NCBI GenBank assembly: GCA_963971425.1
Contig: OZ020524.1
Coordinates: 20,885,022-20,949,021, forward strand
Direction: 5' to 3'
Source: Bryoerythrophyllum caledonicum
Taxonomy: Eukaryota > Streptophyta > Bryopsida > Pottiales > Pottiaceae
DNA: 64,000 nucleotides
Positions within the stretch are counted from its first letter, which is position 1. The number at the start of each line of letters is the position of its first letter. The translations under genes and the position numbers were made by a program. The notes under the pieces were generated by a model. That model was given only the letters and a program-made list of their open reading frames with translations. It did not search any database and was not told the origin of the DNA. Shown here one piece after another: positions 14,301 through 26,343 of the stretch.

Positions 14301-14966
14301 AGTTCTTTGTTTGCAGGCCAGTGCAGTGGAAGGTTTTCTTCAAGTACTGCAAAAGTACTGTACTGAAGTACTGTGTAAAAATCTGCGGTCTCATACCATC
14401 ACCAATGTGCAATCCAATAACGATAAGGTGAGGGACTTCGGATTTGACTCCATGTATAATCGGGAGCTTGTTCTGCACTAAAAATGATGGATTTGACTTT
14501 TTGACCGCAAATGCGATTACATACCAATTATATATCATGACTGTTTGCTGTTCTCTGGAATTTTCTCAGGTGTCATTGCTTCTAAAGGACAGCTTCATTG
14601 ATTCGTTTTCTTCACGTGAGCAAGCATTTATTAAGGTACTTCGGTTTTATTTTTTCTGCATTTAATCAGTGTATGTGATCCTTTTGGAAACTGCCTCTGG
14701 ATTGATAAAGTCCATCTTTATTATGTATTTGTCGATGAAGTCACCCAAATTTTGCACCCCTCTTGATTTATTGTACTATCCGTTTATTATTCTTTTTGGT
14801 TTTCTGTTCCCCTCCTCTCTGCGTTTTGGACCTAAGTAATGAAAGTTATGTTTGATTTTTGGGGAGCTGACAAACTTTCTGTGTTTTGGGGGTGCAGCTT
14901 TTTGCAGATACCCAATTATTTTCTGTATACACAGACGCCGTACTGTCAAGTTACCAAAACAGTTGA
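8387..14966 (+). CDS. DENN (AEX-3) domain protein, 19 coding exons
   Basis: Exons by GT-AG and phase: 8387-8746, 8821-9006, 9100-9183, 9376-9435, 9535-9579, 9693-9892, 10282-10657, 11297-11481, 11562-11679, 12098-12295, 12490-12579, 12685-12747, 12971-13045, 13297-13347, 13537-13614, 13726-13860, 14317-14427, 14570-14635, 14898-14966; all phases agree, giving 849 aa. The uDENN part is in exons 3-6 (VLFKYPLSKRLPMR, VADNATLYGVCVFV). The cDENN core is in exons 11-14 (LAVWSVATICRELSL, CTLLEKQMVVICPNL, MLDFLDAPVPYI), followed by a dDENN-like tail. A low-complexity acidic/Ser-rich linker (about residues 310-535) separates them. DENN proteins are typically Rab guanine-nucleotide exchange factors in membrane traffic; which Rab is unknown. 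Length fits plant single-DENN proteins. The exon 2 donor (GTAGCA) is weak. No breaks seen. Confidence 0.88.
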
Positions 14967-15652
14967 GCCCCAACGCTGTACACTAACTACCCTCCATTCA
15001 CATTCATCCTAATCCTCGGAATGGCCCGCGCCATTTTTTATACTTTTGATCTTCTTTCAACACCACGGCTGAGAGCACCTGTAGTAGTTGAGTGGCATAA
15101 TTCACCCGTCAAGTAAACGAGGGTGTGAGGAAGCAGGTACACTAGTGCATATAGTTGAAAACAGACGGCACCACCGGATAGAAGACTGGACATGCTGGTT
15201 GTAGATAGAAATGAGCGGTAATTCTTTGTCATGCAAGCATGTCTCGGTATCTTTCCTTCAGATCACATGCAATTAGGGTCATGTGATTATTGTGGCTTCC
15301 TTCGGTACTGTAACAAGCAATATGGTTACAAATGTTTTGTCTCTCGGTGGAGGTGTCCTCTTTTGGTAAACTATTTAAGGAGAATAGGAAAAGTAAATGA
15401 CTATTTCTTTCATTTTTGAAGTGGCATAATAGAATATTTTTCATTTATGATAAGCTGGGAGAGAAGGAAGTGATTTGGAAGTGTGGCAGATGATAGTGAA
15501 GTACCTCGACCTTGACCAACTTCCTTCAACAGGTGAGGAGAATATACGAGAAAGACAGTGACAACGTGTAGATAAGAGCTGGCATTTCCAGGTGTTTCAA
15601 ATTAAAGATAACCGTACACTTTTAAGTATACTGCACAACTAGGTTATCTTCT
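14967..15652. other. Shared 3' region between convergent host genes
   Basis: This 686-bp gap lies between the stop codons of the DENN gene (+) and the PRPP synthetase gene (-). It must hold both 3' UTRs and polyadenylation signals. No further gene is supported. Confidence 0.55.
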
Positions 15653-18249
15653 CTAGATGTGAAGTGCAACTGCAATTGAGCCCGCCAGGCTGAGAACCTC
15701 AAAAGGCTGTATCCCTCTCACGTCTTTCACCGTGGCGGCACATGAGTCAGTCAACCAAAAGTGTGCAAACCCATGAGCTGCGCCCTCTGCCAGTACCAGG
15801 AAACTTATCAGCTAACAGCAAAGGACTTTATCAAATCCAGGTCTAACAAGACTGTAACATGTGGCTAAGGTCTAAGTAGACTGTTATATGATTAGTTGAT
15901 ATGTCACATGCCCTATGATTCGTTAGCAAAACTGTGTGAAAGCTGAGAGTACCTCCGTTGTCGTGTATGAATCGCTCCCATGATCTCTTTGGGAAAACTC
16001 CATGAGTAACATAGGCACTCACTTTGGTTGCCCCCATGGCAGCCAAAAGCTTCTGCAGTGTGCCAAATGATTGCTCAATTAGAGAAGGTCTTAAAAATGA
16101 GGCACCTTCCAAATAGGGATAGAATCGAAGTGACTAACCTGGCACTCAATCAAGGTGCCTCCAGACTGCACCAAGTCGTCTACAATTACAACATGGCGCC
16201 CAGCTGGGTCTCCCTCCTTCAGCTTCACAATCCGGTTGTTGCCGTCTCTGACCTTCGTGCATATAACCTGCGCATTTCCAGGCACTTCGTAAGCAACTGG
16301 TCAAAGCATAGGTTTATGAGACACGAAGGTACAATGAAGTAACTGTGAGATACCATAGGGAAGTGCTGCAGTTGCTTGTAGAATCGCTTCCAAGCACCCT
16401 CGTCTGGAAATGCGATGGTGACATTGTTGGAGTCTGGAAGCTGGTGGAGCCGGTGCTTGAGTAATGGGATTCCACTCTCGAAGCATGGCAGCACATTGTC
16501 GCCGAAGTAAAATCGTTCCTGGAAAAATAAAACATGCTCGTGTGGTTTGAGGAATCCGGAAAATAGAATCCAGCAAATGTACCAGAGACACGAGTAAAGT
16601 CATCCAAAGTTTCAAAAAACAATCTCCTCTTTCAATTTTTTTTACTACACTTTCCTCACTCTAAATGGGTATTATACCAGTAGGCGAGCTATTTGGTCTC
16701 TAGACTCGAGTCAAAAGTAGATCTAGCCGTCTTTGAGAGAGGAAAAAGACTTAGCATCAGACACCATGAATATTTTCAGCCATGCTCACAATTGAGCTGA
16801 TTTTCGATACCAGGAACTATTCAGAGTCATTTTTTTCATTTTTCAAGGTGAAAAAGAGGAGACATCTTGCTCAAACTACAGGTGACTTTATGAAACAACC
16901 ACAGAAAATGAGGTTGCATCCCACGATACTCACCTGAAGCGCATGGATGTCGAAGATAACGAGGCTGGTTGGTCCGCCCCTAGAGATGGGAATGTTGGAG
17001 AGAATCCTCGCAAGAGTGAACGCAGTTGCAATGTCGCCTTCATCTTCCATTCGCTCCAAGGTCCCAGTGGGGAAGAACGGCAACACCAGAGTAAAGGACG
17101 AAACAAACATGCGAGGCAAGGCGTAGATAATGGAGAGCTGCTCAAAAATGACCGCCGGTGAGCTGAACGACGCCAGAAAGGCCACATGCTGACCTCGAAT
17201 TCCGTGCGCATTCGGCACAAAAAGGTTCGGAAATCCATCAGCAAACGTCCTGTTTCATCATCCTCAAATAAATCAAACACCATGCCAAAAACGCTTCCAA
17301 AACATTCCCCCATCGATAAACCTGACATCATCCTCACAAAACAGAAAACTCAAACACCATGTCAAAATGCAAAACTTGTAAAGAACATGATAAAAACATT
17401 CCCCCATCTGAGAGACTTAATATCATCCTCAAACAACACAAAACCGAAACATATTATGCCATAGACGTTTTCCAATTGCAAAACTTGTCAAAACCATCAT
17501 CAAAACATAACCCCATCTGTTAGACTTCACATCGTCCTCAAAGAACATACAACCGAAACACCATGCCATCATTCTAAAACAGACTTCCAAATTGCAATAC
17601 TTCATAAAACCAATTTATCATCAAGTCGTTCAAACATACTTCCATGTGATAGACTTGAGCTCAATAGAGTCGGTCTCGGCAGCAATACGCCGTGCAAGCT
17701 CTTCCGTCTCGTCACAATAGAATAGATACACCTGCAACCAACTCAAAAGCCCTAGCATCCTCAGAATCATGATTGTCTTGTCCGCATTGTGTTTTAGCAA
17801 GCGCACCAATGAAACGGGAACCCTAACCCTAACAGTACAATATGAGAAGGAATTTGCCACACCTGTTTCTTGTTAGGTCGGTCGGTGAGGCTGCAGACGT
17901 CGCCGTTGAGCTCGTTGGCATCGACGCCGGAGCCGATCAAGGAGGCGCTAAGCGGAATAGTGGAGATCCCGGCGTAGATATCAGTGGTGGCCGGGCCGGG
18001 CGCGGACGCCTCCGCGTCGGCGGCCGCGGCGTTCGCGACCGCAGCCACTTCATGAGCCTGCACCTGCGGCATGATGGCGGAGCACGAAACAAACCGGGAG
18101 GAGACCCGGACAGTGGGAGCGGCAGCAGCGAGAAGAGGAGGCGCACGCCGGGCCGGGAGGAAGGGGCTTCTCAAAAAGATGGAGAAGGAGGCCAGGGATG
18201 CCATGCGGAGCAGAACCGCGATGTCATGGCCAACGCTCCTCCGCTTCAC
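15653..18249 (-). CDS. Ribose-phosphate pyrophosphokinase, plant class II type
   Basis: The product makes PRPP from ribose-5-phosphate and ATP, feeding nucleotide, His and Trp synthesis. Exons (minus): 18249-17863, 17731-17640, 17249-16934, 16518-16354, 16267-16139, 16052-15953, 15786-15653; phases agree, giving 440 aa. Exon 5 carries the PRPP-binding loop [13 protein letters not shown] (residues 346-358). Conserved plant PRS3/PRS4-type blocks are present: [65 protein letters not shown]. This class is known to be phosphate-independent. The first about 60 residues are Arg/Ser/Ala-rich with few acidic residues, like an organelle transit peptide; Met16 (18204) is an alternative start. The gene looks intact and converges on the DENN gene. 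Confidence 0.92.
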
Positions 18250-18252
18250 TCC

Positions 18253-18339
18253 CAGCCACCAAAAACCCTAGATCAACAGCCACCAAAAACCCTAGATCAA
18301 CAGCCACCAAAAACCCTAGATCAACAGCCACCAAAACCC
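18253..18339 (-). promoter_or_regulatory. 24-bp tandem repeat with telo-boxes upstream of PRPP synthetase
   Basis: About 3.6 copies of a 24-bp unit lie immediately upstream of the start at 18249. Each contains AAACCCTA, the plant telo-box core, read as TAGGGTTT on the gene strand. Telo-boxes near the start are known in plant genes for translation and nucleotide metabolism, usually with site II elements. That they act here is inference. A further ACCCTAACCCTAAC block lies in intron 1 at 17822-17835. Confidence 0.6.
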
Positions 18340-18379
18340 TCGTCAAACAAACCAACACAAAGGAAAGCACGAGAATGAC

Positions 18380-19286
18380 CGAATTTGCTGCGAATTCTAA
18401 GAACGCGAAATCCTAGAAGATTGTGAAGTGGTTATATTCTCCCTCAAGATTTTATTTATTTAATTTATCGATTAGTAAGCAAGATAAATAGAGTTTTTGA
18501 CAGAACTCAGTTGATGCTTGGTTGCACAAAGACGTGTACTCTGCGGTTCCGACGGTGGAATTTTAATGAACAAGTTTCTAGAGGAAAGGTCGGCTTTGAT
18601 CATAGCAAAGAAATAACCAACAAGGTATATATTATTCAAGAAAAAGCAGACAAATGTGCAAGTCAGCTTCATCTTGTCTGGTACACTTGAAGATAGACTT
18701 CTCACATGCACCATAGAAATACAACCTTTCATCACTACATCACACTGGTTAGATCTTGAACTCTTGAAATCAGTCCCATTCCTCGCCACTTGTCAAAGAG
18801 TTCATTACATATGCATATGACCTGAACACACATTGTTGATTACATGGGCCTGTCGTTCACAAATGAAAACAGGTGATTGGATATCTAGAAGGATATGTTG
18901 TTAGGCTCATGGAGAAGGCAATGATAATATTCCAAGGGCTACATGAGAAGATGATCGAACTTACTGGTATTCGCATCCAATGCATAAACCTGCCATGGGT
19001 TAACACGAGCACCTACTGGTAAACTTCCCTACAACAACAAAAGCACATACAGAGAGAAGATGACCCTGGGTTTAGGGTTGCTCAGAACTCAGTCTTCTCT
19101 GCGAGCCCATTTAGAAATTGTGGTAGTTTAGGAGTAACATCGTACATTAAATATTCATCGAAACTATTCATCAAGATTATTCATCAAGAAATATTCATTA
19201 GAAATATTCATCAAAAGTAAAAAGTCATAGCGCTTATAAAGAGTATTTTCCTAAATTAGTAATAACATAGTACATTTAGTTGTATG
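18380..19286. other. Intergenic, possible remnant exons on the minus strand
   Basis: A 105-codon minus frame (18789-18472) and splice-like signals (acceptor TTGTTGTAG at about 19030, donor GTAAGT near 18965, acceptor before 18822) suggest a transcribed minus-strand region. No frame gives a recognisable protein. It could be a 3' UTR or a gene remnant. Confidence 0.25.
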
Positions 19287-20234
19287 TTATCCCCTAAATT
19301 TCTTTGACAATTTCACACCAAAAACACTTAAAAACTGCTTGTTTTAATGCAATGAGTAAGGTAGAAACGAAAAAAATTACTTCTAGTTTTGACCGTAGGA
19401 TCTCAATCAAGACTTATTAAGTGACTTACATACAAAATTTCATAAAGTTTGACCCCACTAATTGTAAGATTATAGTGTTTGAAATAGAGAATAGGGTCCA
19501 TTTTCTTCCCTGCTTTTAGTAGGCCAGCGGACTTTGACTTCACTTGGTGTCAAATCTTTGCACTACACAAGGTCTAAATTCATTTCCATTATGTTAAGCA
19601 TGATATTAGTTCCTTGAACACCAATTTTTAGAGGTGTAGATAGGGTGTAGCATATTCAAAAAAATTGTGCAAGGAATGCAGGTTCAAAATTGTCAATTTG
19701 CATTATATTTTTTTGTGAACTCAATATGTTTTAGGATGAGAATCGGAATGGTCAATAAGAAGGTTTACACCGCATAATGTTGCGGAAAAAATTAAATGCA
19801 AAAAATATGAAGATCTTTATTTTTATTTGAAAAAGAAGAAGTTTTTTGGTACCTTGCCTGACAATGTCCGATAATGTGTGAAAATGCTTGACTTGGATTT
19901 ATATGCATCTTTTCACTATATACAAAAGATTTTTTTGACAATATGAAAAGAAATAATATTATTTTCTACTATTGAAAATCTCACATTCAATGAAGTGTCC
20001 TATCAAAAGTTTTTGGAGTTTTGCGACCTGCCCACTCTCCCCATTTGAACTTCAAAACCCTGTAACTTTTTCATTAAATGTCGGATTTAGGAAAAAACTG
20101 GAATCACACAAAGCTTTTGGTAATGTCCATCTACAGTAAAAACTTCAAAGAAAAATGTTATAAATTGACACCATAGGAACCTGCCCAAACCTTCAAGAGT
20201 TCCCCGAGGGGACTCTTGGAAATTTAGGGGTTAA
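19287..20234. mobile_element. TTAA-family non-autonomous DNA element
   Basis: The ends read TTAT then CCCCTAAATTTC, and GAAATTTAGGGG then TTAA, so the terminal inverted repeats are about 14 bp. The interior aligns over much of its length with the element at 41441-42372: both contain ACTTTGACTTCACTT, ACAAGGTCTAAAT, ACCAATTTTTAGAGGT and GTGTGAAAATG blocks in the same order. There is no transposase ORF. TTAA target and CCC-starting ends are piggyBac traits, but the superfamily assignment is inference. Confidence 0.65.
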
Positions 20235-22156
20235 GTGTAGTGGTACTTCATGATTTGAAAGCGTTGTAACTTTTTACTTTTGATGGATATTTTTACTAAA
20301 AGTCCAACTACATGTACTATTAAAGAGGGTCATCAAATTTGACGGTGCTTGGTAAAATATTCATTGAGGATAAAAACTTATAGCTATTATGAGTTATATA
20401 ATGTGCCTACATTAAACATATACTTTAGAGTATTGTGATATTTTTGTACTTTAAGTAAAGCTTAACACTATGTAACAATGTTTTATCATAGGAATTTTAC
20501 TTTTGGATGTCTATAAAGCGGGTTTAGACCACTTTAAAAACCTTTTCATTTTTTTGTACCTGGAAGGAGAATATACTTGGTCCAAATATATATTATTGTT
20601 TGCGCTTTTATAGTACAGTTTTACTTTCACTTTGCTTTTGCTTTGACTTTCCTCTTTATGTGTCATTTGTGTGCTTGAGGTGGCAAATCATCTAGTTTGC
20701 TAGTCTTGGGCACTAGTGCCACTACGAATCTAGTTATTAGTTAGTGAAATGTGAAGGAGGGAGAGTTTTTGTTTAAGGTATACAAGTTAGGGTACTCTAA
20801 GTTCTCCTTGTGTTTTGTGTCTTTTAATGATAACACAATCTATATTAACATTGATTTTCTACACATGTGTATAGTCTTATACCATGGCCAAGCATAAAAC
20901 CCTTGACCCTTAAAAGAGAGAGCCAATGACCGTGGCATCAATCCCAATTTCCATACTACTATGTGCCCTAATTTTTCATTAGATATAAGTGGAATTTTTT
21001 TTATTTCATTTTTCAGAGATGAGATCACACATTGTATTGTTTTTTTTCACAAAAAATCACAATTTTTTGGTGAAAATTTTGAATTTATTGTGATTATTTG
21101 AAGTAAAAGTGAAGAAAATTCATATCAAATACAAAGTATGCTGAAAATTTCTGAAAATTTCACCAAAGGTATACATTATAGGGACAAAAGTTGTGGTGTA
21201 ATTGAAACTTTTGTGTTTAGTTAAAATTAGGAAATCGGTCAACCATGGTTATAGGCCCAAGTTCAAATCGCAGTAACTTATTCAATTCCATGTATCTTTC
21301 AAATTTTCAAATTTGAATGGAAACAAAAATTTATAAACTTCATTTCACAGTCAGACTCAAAATCAAAAAATATCATTTAGATGGCTCAAATTCAGATTTA
21401 GAGCTAGAGCGAGAAGTTTATGAAATTCACTACATTGAGATCTATGTCACAAACTTTTTCTTCTTTAGATATTACATGATTACCTAAATAAGGCAAGTGT
21501 TATCATCATCTAATATTTACACATTCAATGAACTTTCTACAAAAAGAATTGGATGAAAAATGACCATTCACAACAATAATCATTCTCAAAATGTCATTCA
21601 AGAAGCCACTTTTTGGCTGCTTCAACGTTCAAAGGTTAAGGAACAAATAATCTTTGCACTTTCAAGATCATTTTCTTTCAATCCGTACAACCATCCCCTG
21701 CCAGAAGCCCTGAACCCAAACATCACCATACAATTCATAGAATTTACTTATTGCAACAACAAATTTTCACCAGACACAATTGAACAAAAGATAAACAAAT
21801 ACGAACCTCTTTGGAACAAAATCAGCACTCAAGGCTAGAAAGTTGACCTGTTTGTGATAATTACGGCCGGCGCCTAAGCCACCTTTTTATATTCCTTCCA
21901 TGAAATCCATTGTAGACACATTAGAAATCCCAAAAACCTCCATTAGAAACACTTTAAAAAATATCAACATCATTGCTATCCATTATGAAATGTCTATTCT
22001 TCTCCATAGAAGGAGACTAGAAAACAACCAACCCCTATCCGACTCACATAACCCATTAAAAAAGGCCTTGTAAAATGGCTCATTTTGAGCTCATTTATCC
22101 TGTAGTGTCTGTCCTTGAGAGGGGGATGTAGTTCCATACTCCTAATTTTTTGTCCA
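20235..22156. other. AT-rich intergenic DNA, no gene seen
   Basis: Short frames only (a 92-codon plus frame at 21560-21838 has no recognisable motif). I see no RNA gene or clear repeat here. Confidence 0.4.
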
Positions 22157-22241
22157 GTGGGCATCGCTTAAGTGGTGGAACTATTAGACACTTTATTCAC
22201 GCCGGCCTCTTTCTAGAGACCGGTGATAATCTTCTTCTTCT
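22157..22241 (+). repeat. Short dispersed repeat, second copy of the 62254 retroposon-like unit
   Basis: It shares with 62254-62331 the blocks GTGGGCAT, GTGGTGGAAC/AGTAGTGGAAC, AGACACTTTATTCAC, a CCGG-containing hairpin, and a CTTCTTCTTCTTCG end. No flanking duplication is visible for this copy. Confidence 0.55.
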
Positions 22242-22706
22242 TCGTTTTCTTCAATCTGTACGATCAAAATTCACAAAGTTTTTACCATCATCTCATTCAA
22301 GTTTAGAAGGAGATCCTATGGTGACGTTCCCAAGTTGTTCATCTTGGCAAAATTTTTTCGATAGAGTAGAAATTCCTCTAAAATGCCTTGTTTCTTTAGG
22401 AATTAAGTTGGATTTTTGAGTACTCCAACGTTTTGAGTGGGGATGTTTGAGGTTTGAGATTGGTTTAGGGTATGAGTAGTGCTTCCAAAATAAATTGCTC
22501 TGTTGCACCAAAACTTATTTGGTTTTTAAGTGATAAAAATGTAATTCGTCTAGTGGTGTCATTTGAAGTGAGGCAAGGGTACCATGAGCTTTAACTTTAT
22601 TTTTCATTTGCAACTATTGAATGAACTTTGATGAACATAATCATTGCAAGAGTTGAAATGAACTTGAGATGAAAATGTAGTTTGCATAAATTGTGATACT
22701 TCCCAA
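22242..22706. other. Unclassified intergenic DNA
   Basis: No gene or repeat supported. A plus-strand frame that runs through the repeat above ends at 22419 and shows no known motif. Confidence 0.35.
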
Positions 22707-22935
22707 TTGCTCAACAAGTCGCTCAATTTGGGCCCCAAGTGCTCTACTTGGAGGTCCCAAGTTGCTCAACTAGGGCCCCAAGTGCTTTACTTGGGGGTCC
22801 CAAGTAGCTCAACTAGGGCCCCAAGTGCTCTACTTGGAGGTCCCAAGTTGCTCAACTCAAACCCCGAGTGCTTTACTTGAGGTCCCCAAGTCACTCAACT
22901 AGGGCCCTAAGTACTCTAATTAGAGGCCCAAAGTG
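22707..22935. repeat. Minisatellite, about 43-bp unit, five diverged copies
   Basis: The unit runs from GGGCCCCAAGTGCT through ACTTGGAGGTCCCAAGT to TGCTCAACTA. Inside each unit CCAAGTGCTCTACTTGG is itself a short hairpin. Divergence increases toward the right end. It borders a stretch of unclassified minus-strand frames. Confidence 0.8.
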
Positions 22936-23899
22936 GCTGAAAGGCTCCTGGTGCGCGCTTAGAGAGAGGGGAAGGGGGCATATGCGCCTTCATTGAGGGA
23001 GGCAGGGGCCCTAGGGAAGAGAGGCGCGCGACTGGAGGGGATGCCTGCATGTCTGGAGGGGGAGTGTAGTCATTGGGATGCATAATTGCACAATAGCCAA
23101 ATTGATATGAAGGTTCCTCGCTTCCCAAATCCACGTTATCTCATGTTCCTCGGATTCTATTGCCAGTGATTCCGCATGTTCCCCTTGAACCACTAAAGTT
23201 GCAAGGGGTCTAATCTGTAGTCGATGAAAAGACCACAATTATATGTTTTTTGATCAATTACTTGTAATCATTGGTAATGCTATAAACTCATGTACATTTC
23301 AATAGAACCATAAAAAATGAAGAAACTTTGAAAAACTCACCAAGGAGGTGTGCATCTTGCGCCGTAATCCTGGAGCATTCCACAATGTCCACTATATCAG
23401 TTAGGAAAACAACGTCGGCAGAAAACACATCATAAAATTCTACCCTCTATGCTTGGTATCCCAAAATGCCTAGGCCCAACACAACAAAAGCATTATAATA
23501 GTAGAAGGAGCCTAAATAGTATTAAAGTTCCTCATACCCCATGAAAGAGAGACTACGTGATAAGATGCTACAACACAAAGATGAGTACCTTCCTCTCCAA
23601 ACTTCCTACATATATAATTGAAAAGTTGTTCCACTCCTTGTCGTCTTGTCTTATCACGTACATTGCTAGCAACTATGTCTCTAATGGGAGGTTGTTGTCT
23701 TTGTCCAAGTAATCCTTGTCCAACCATGCATCATTCTCGACTTTGTTATCTTTGTTTCTATTTCCTGCCTCAACATCAACGTCGACAATGTTTTCTCCTC
23801 CAAATGTTGTCGCTTCAAAAGGAAAAAAAACCACCTCTAGCCACTTCATCAACGCCGTCACGATTATTCTCTCCACTGCTATTTGGGCCTCTCGCAAGG
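22936..23899 (-). other. Unclassified remnant coding-like frames
   Basis: Several minus-strand frames of 70-75 codons (23134-22916, 23238-23011, 23727-23512, 23897-23673) have better amino-acid character than the surroundings, for example a block reading QLFNYICRKFGEEGTHLC. I do not recognise the family. It may be a decayed transposon gene. The right edge is cut by the LTR fragment starting at 23900. Confidence 0.3.
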
Positions 23900-24105
23900 T
23901 GTCGTAGTACGTGTTGGCAAGTATTCACATCTTAACACAAAAGATATCCTAAGGTATTTATTTCCACGGAGAATCCTCAAGAATTACAATGACTAACAAC
24001 AAGCCTATATCTATACAATGCTAAAAATACCACAATAGATACATAAAAAGAAAGAAAAGAAAGGTTTAGACCACAAGGTCTCAATGCTAACTACACCAAC
24101 CACCT
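23900..24105. mobile_element. Fragment of an LTR-type element (fossil)
   Basis: The left 170-200 bp match the left end of the unit at 35727: TGTCGTAGTACGTGTTGGCA, then ATTCACATCTTAACACAAA, then GAGAATC and ACGACTAACAAC-like blocks. Only this terminal part is present. It abuts the truncated ParB-like exon of transposon copy 1. It is a broken relic. Confidence 0.65.
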
Positions 24106-24714
24106 TTGTTAGCATTTTGGACTCCAGGAACTGGAAATTGCCTCAGTCACTGGCATAGTCTTACCTTTGTTGTTTCCCAAAGCCACGTAAAACACACCGT
24201 GGCCTTCCATATACCCTATGCTAACAAAATGAGCACCCAGTCCCATCACATCATTCTTCAAATAAGGACGGACAACCGGTAAGGAAATCATTCTGCAAAG
24301 TGATATATTCAACTTTGATTTGGCCTTAGGTTTAAAACGGAGTCTCTCCAAAACCAGGTTCGTGTTTACAGACTCCTTCATGACTAATTCATCCATCTCC
24401 TTTCCTAGCTCGTCAGCTGTCATTGGCTTCCCCTTATCGTCAATGTCCTCCACGTCAGGTACTTCCATCTCTTCCATTGGAAGTTATGGAAAATATCCAG
24501 GATGACACATTAGAAAATGCCAAATTGAGTGAGAGAAACAATCAAACTTTTAACAATACCTTCATTCTCGATTTCAAGATGAGGGGAGCCAGTCTCCTCA
24601 TTGACGGGAAACTCTGATAACATCTCTGAAAGAAAAATGTCAATGTAAACATTATCAAATATGTTTTGAAAAAATATCATCATTCACTATTTCTATGACA
24701 AACAATCCTGAAAC

Positions 24715-24840
24715 ACACAAGCCTTCGGGGGGTGCCCACAGTGGCACCTCCCCGGAGATGACGTTGTCCCTAGGGGCAGCGCCACCTCCGGGGAGGTGTC
24801 GCTGCCGACACCCCTTCGAGGGAGCACCTCCCCTCCAAAG
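24715..24840. repeat. GC-rich hairpin repeats in an intron of copy 1
   Basis: Overlapping inverted repeats (GGCACCTCCCCGGAG against CTCCGGGGAGGTG, and GTCGCTGCCGACACCCC nearby) lie between exons of the copy 1 minus-strand gene. The GC content is far above the flanks. It parallels the different hairpin repeats in the introns of copies 2 and 3. Confidence 0.6.
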
Positions 24841-25079
24841 GCAAAGCGCCAAGACCGAAATGCCACATTGTAAGTCACTAAAAACACCACAAAATGAAGG
24901 TTCAACTGAGTAAAAAATTGAGACGCTTACCCTCCATAATAAGTCCACTCGCGTTAGTGAGAGCTTCACTCACGTTGCCGTCGACGCTGTCCTCAGCTGC
25001 AGCGGAAACACATTTTTTCAAATCCCACATACACTACCTTGGTGTTATAGTGATACTGATCTTACACAATCTCAAACCT

Positions 25080-25780
25080 CCCCGCACTCTCTCTTGACAA
25101 GGTCTCGACTACTCCTTGAACTTTGATTCAATCTTCCTCCCTTAGACACCGACTGTCCCGACTACTGCCTTTCCCCAAACTCTCTTCGAACTCTACCTCA
25201 AATACCTCCTCAGCCCTAACTCTCTACTCCATACTACCCCTCTTCCCGATTTCTCCTTCACGCTACTGTCCACTCTCCGATCTCTCCTTCACCCTAATGT
25301 CCCACTCACAATACTCTCCCTCTTCCTACTGTCTACAAACACATCCTCCCAACCACTTCAAACCCTAATCCTATGACAACTCTATCGACCTATCCCAACC
25401 CTTTCCTCTCTTCACAAACTCTCTCCCAAACTCCCCCTCCCCACAGACCTGTCCCGACTCGATCGACTTGTCCCGACTCCCTCTCCCCACAGACCTGTCC
25501 CGAACTCCCCTCCCCCTCCAACTCTGTCGACCTGTCCCGAATTCCCCCTCCCCACAGACCCTCTCCCTGAACTCTCTCACTCCGTTTTCAACCTCTCCAG
25601 GAACCCTCCCTCCCTCTCTCCAGGAACCCGAACTCTCTCCCTCTCTCTGAACTCTCCCTTTCACTACTGTCCCAAGCACCAAACTCTCCCTCCCCCTACT
25701 GTCCATTTCCCCGAACTCCTCCTCCCCAACTTTTCCTCTCCCTGAACTCTACCTCTCCCTTACTCAGCCTAGCATTCCCT
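25080..25780. repeat. Pyrimidine-rich low-complexity tract
   Basis: About 700 bp of CT-rich DNA has irregular repeats of CCTGTCCCGA, CTCTCCCT and CCCCACAG. Long plus and minus frames here come from composition, not coding. It lies in intron 1 of the copy 1 minus-strand gene. Confidence 0.7.
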
Positions 25781-26343
25781 GCCAAAAGTGGACCATTTAA
25801 AAAAATATGGCCGCGCTCTAGAGTTGAGGGTTGTTAGTGGTTACTTAGAATTCTCCAAGTCTGGGCAAAAGAGGAAGTACTATAAGTAGGGACCCCTGAA
25901 CGAGAGAATTGGAGATAGAAGGGGCCTCGGGTATCAAGTCCTTGATACGGAGTGGCCGCCGTTAGAAAATGTGAAGTTCTATCAAGATCACCTAATTCAA
26001 ACATCTCGGAACTCTAATCTCAAGCTCCATTGACAACGACGTTGTCCGACAATGAGGACTCACCAATTTCACACTCAGTTGCACATCCCCTATCCGAGCT
26101 CTTCTCGACATCTTCTCCAGGGTCCATTTCTTCAAAGTGATGCTCTGTAATATTCGGCAGCTCGAGACTACTCCGACTAGACATAACTGGACTGCTCAGT
26201 ATTTCATCATCAAAATTCAGAACCCTTGTGGTCTCGCCAGCATCGACATCCCTAGGCTTCAACTTCTTCTCCCTCATTTGCCTACTCCTCTTCAACATCT
26301 TAGCATCACTGAAGTACAAAGCTTTTCTCTTTCTTCTCTTCAT

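Larger units (their letters stand above)
24109..26343 (-). pseudogene. ParB-like/methyltransferase gene of transposon copy 1, 5' exons only
   Basis: Exon 1 runs from Met at 26343 (or 26376) to about 26020, starting MKRRKRKALYFSDAKMLKRS, parallel to MKKRRKSQLYFSSIRTLRRT of copy 3. Further exons are near 24996-24931 (EDSVDGNVSEALTNASGL), 24630-24565 (EMLSEFPVNEETGS) and 24470-24115. The last holds the first half of the ParB-like domain (SLCRMISLPVVRPYLKNDV, then GYMEGHGVFYVAL). It stops before the DGNHR motif because the locus is truncated. The methyltransferase part is absent. Confidence 0.65.

Noticed and set aside
24105-24120. Continuation of the copy 1 gene left of the LTR fragment (22.9-23.9 kb)
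   Set aside because: The frames there do not resemble the copy 3 protein after the ParB-like half-domain, so I did not join them to copy 1.
25123-25706. Ser/Pro-rich plus frames and Gly/Arg/Glu-rich minus frame of 111 codons
   Set aside because: The tract is simple CT-rich DNA inside an intron; composition alone explains the open frames.
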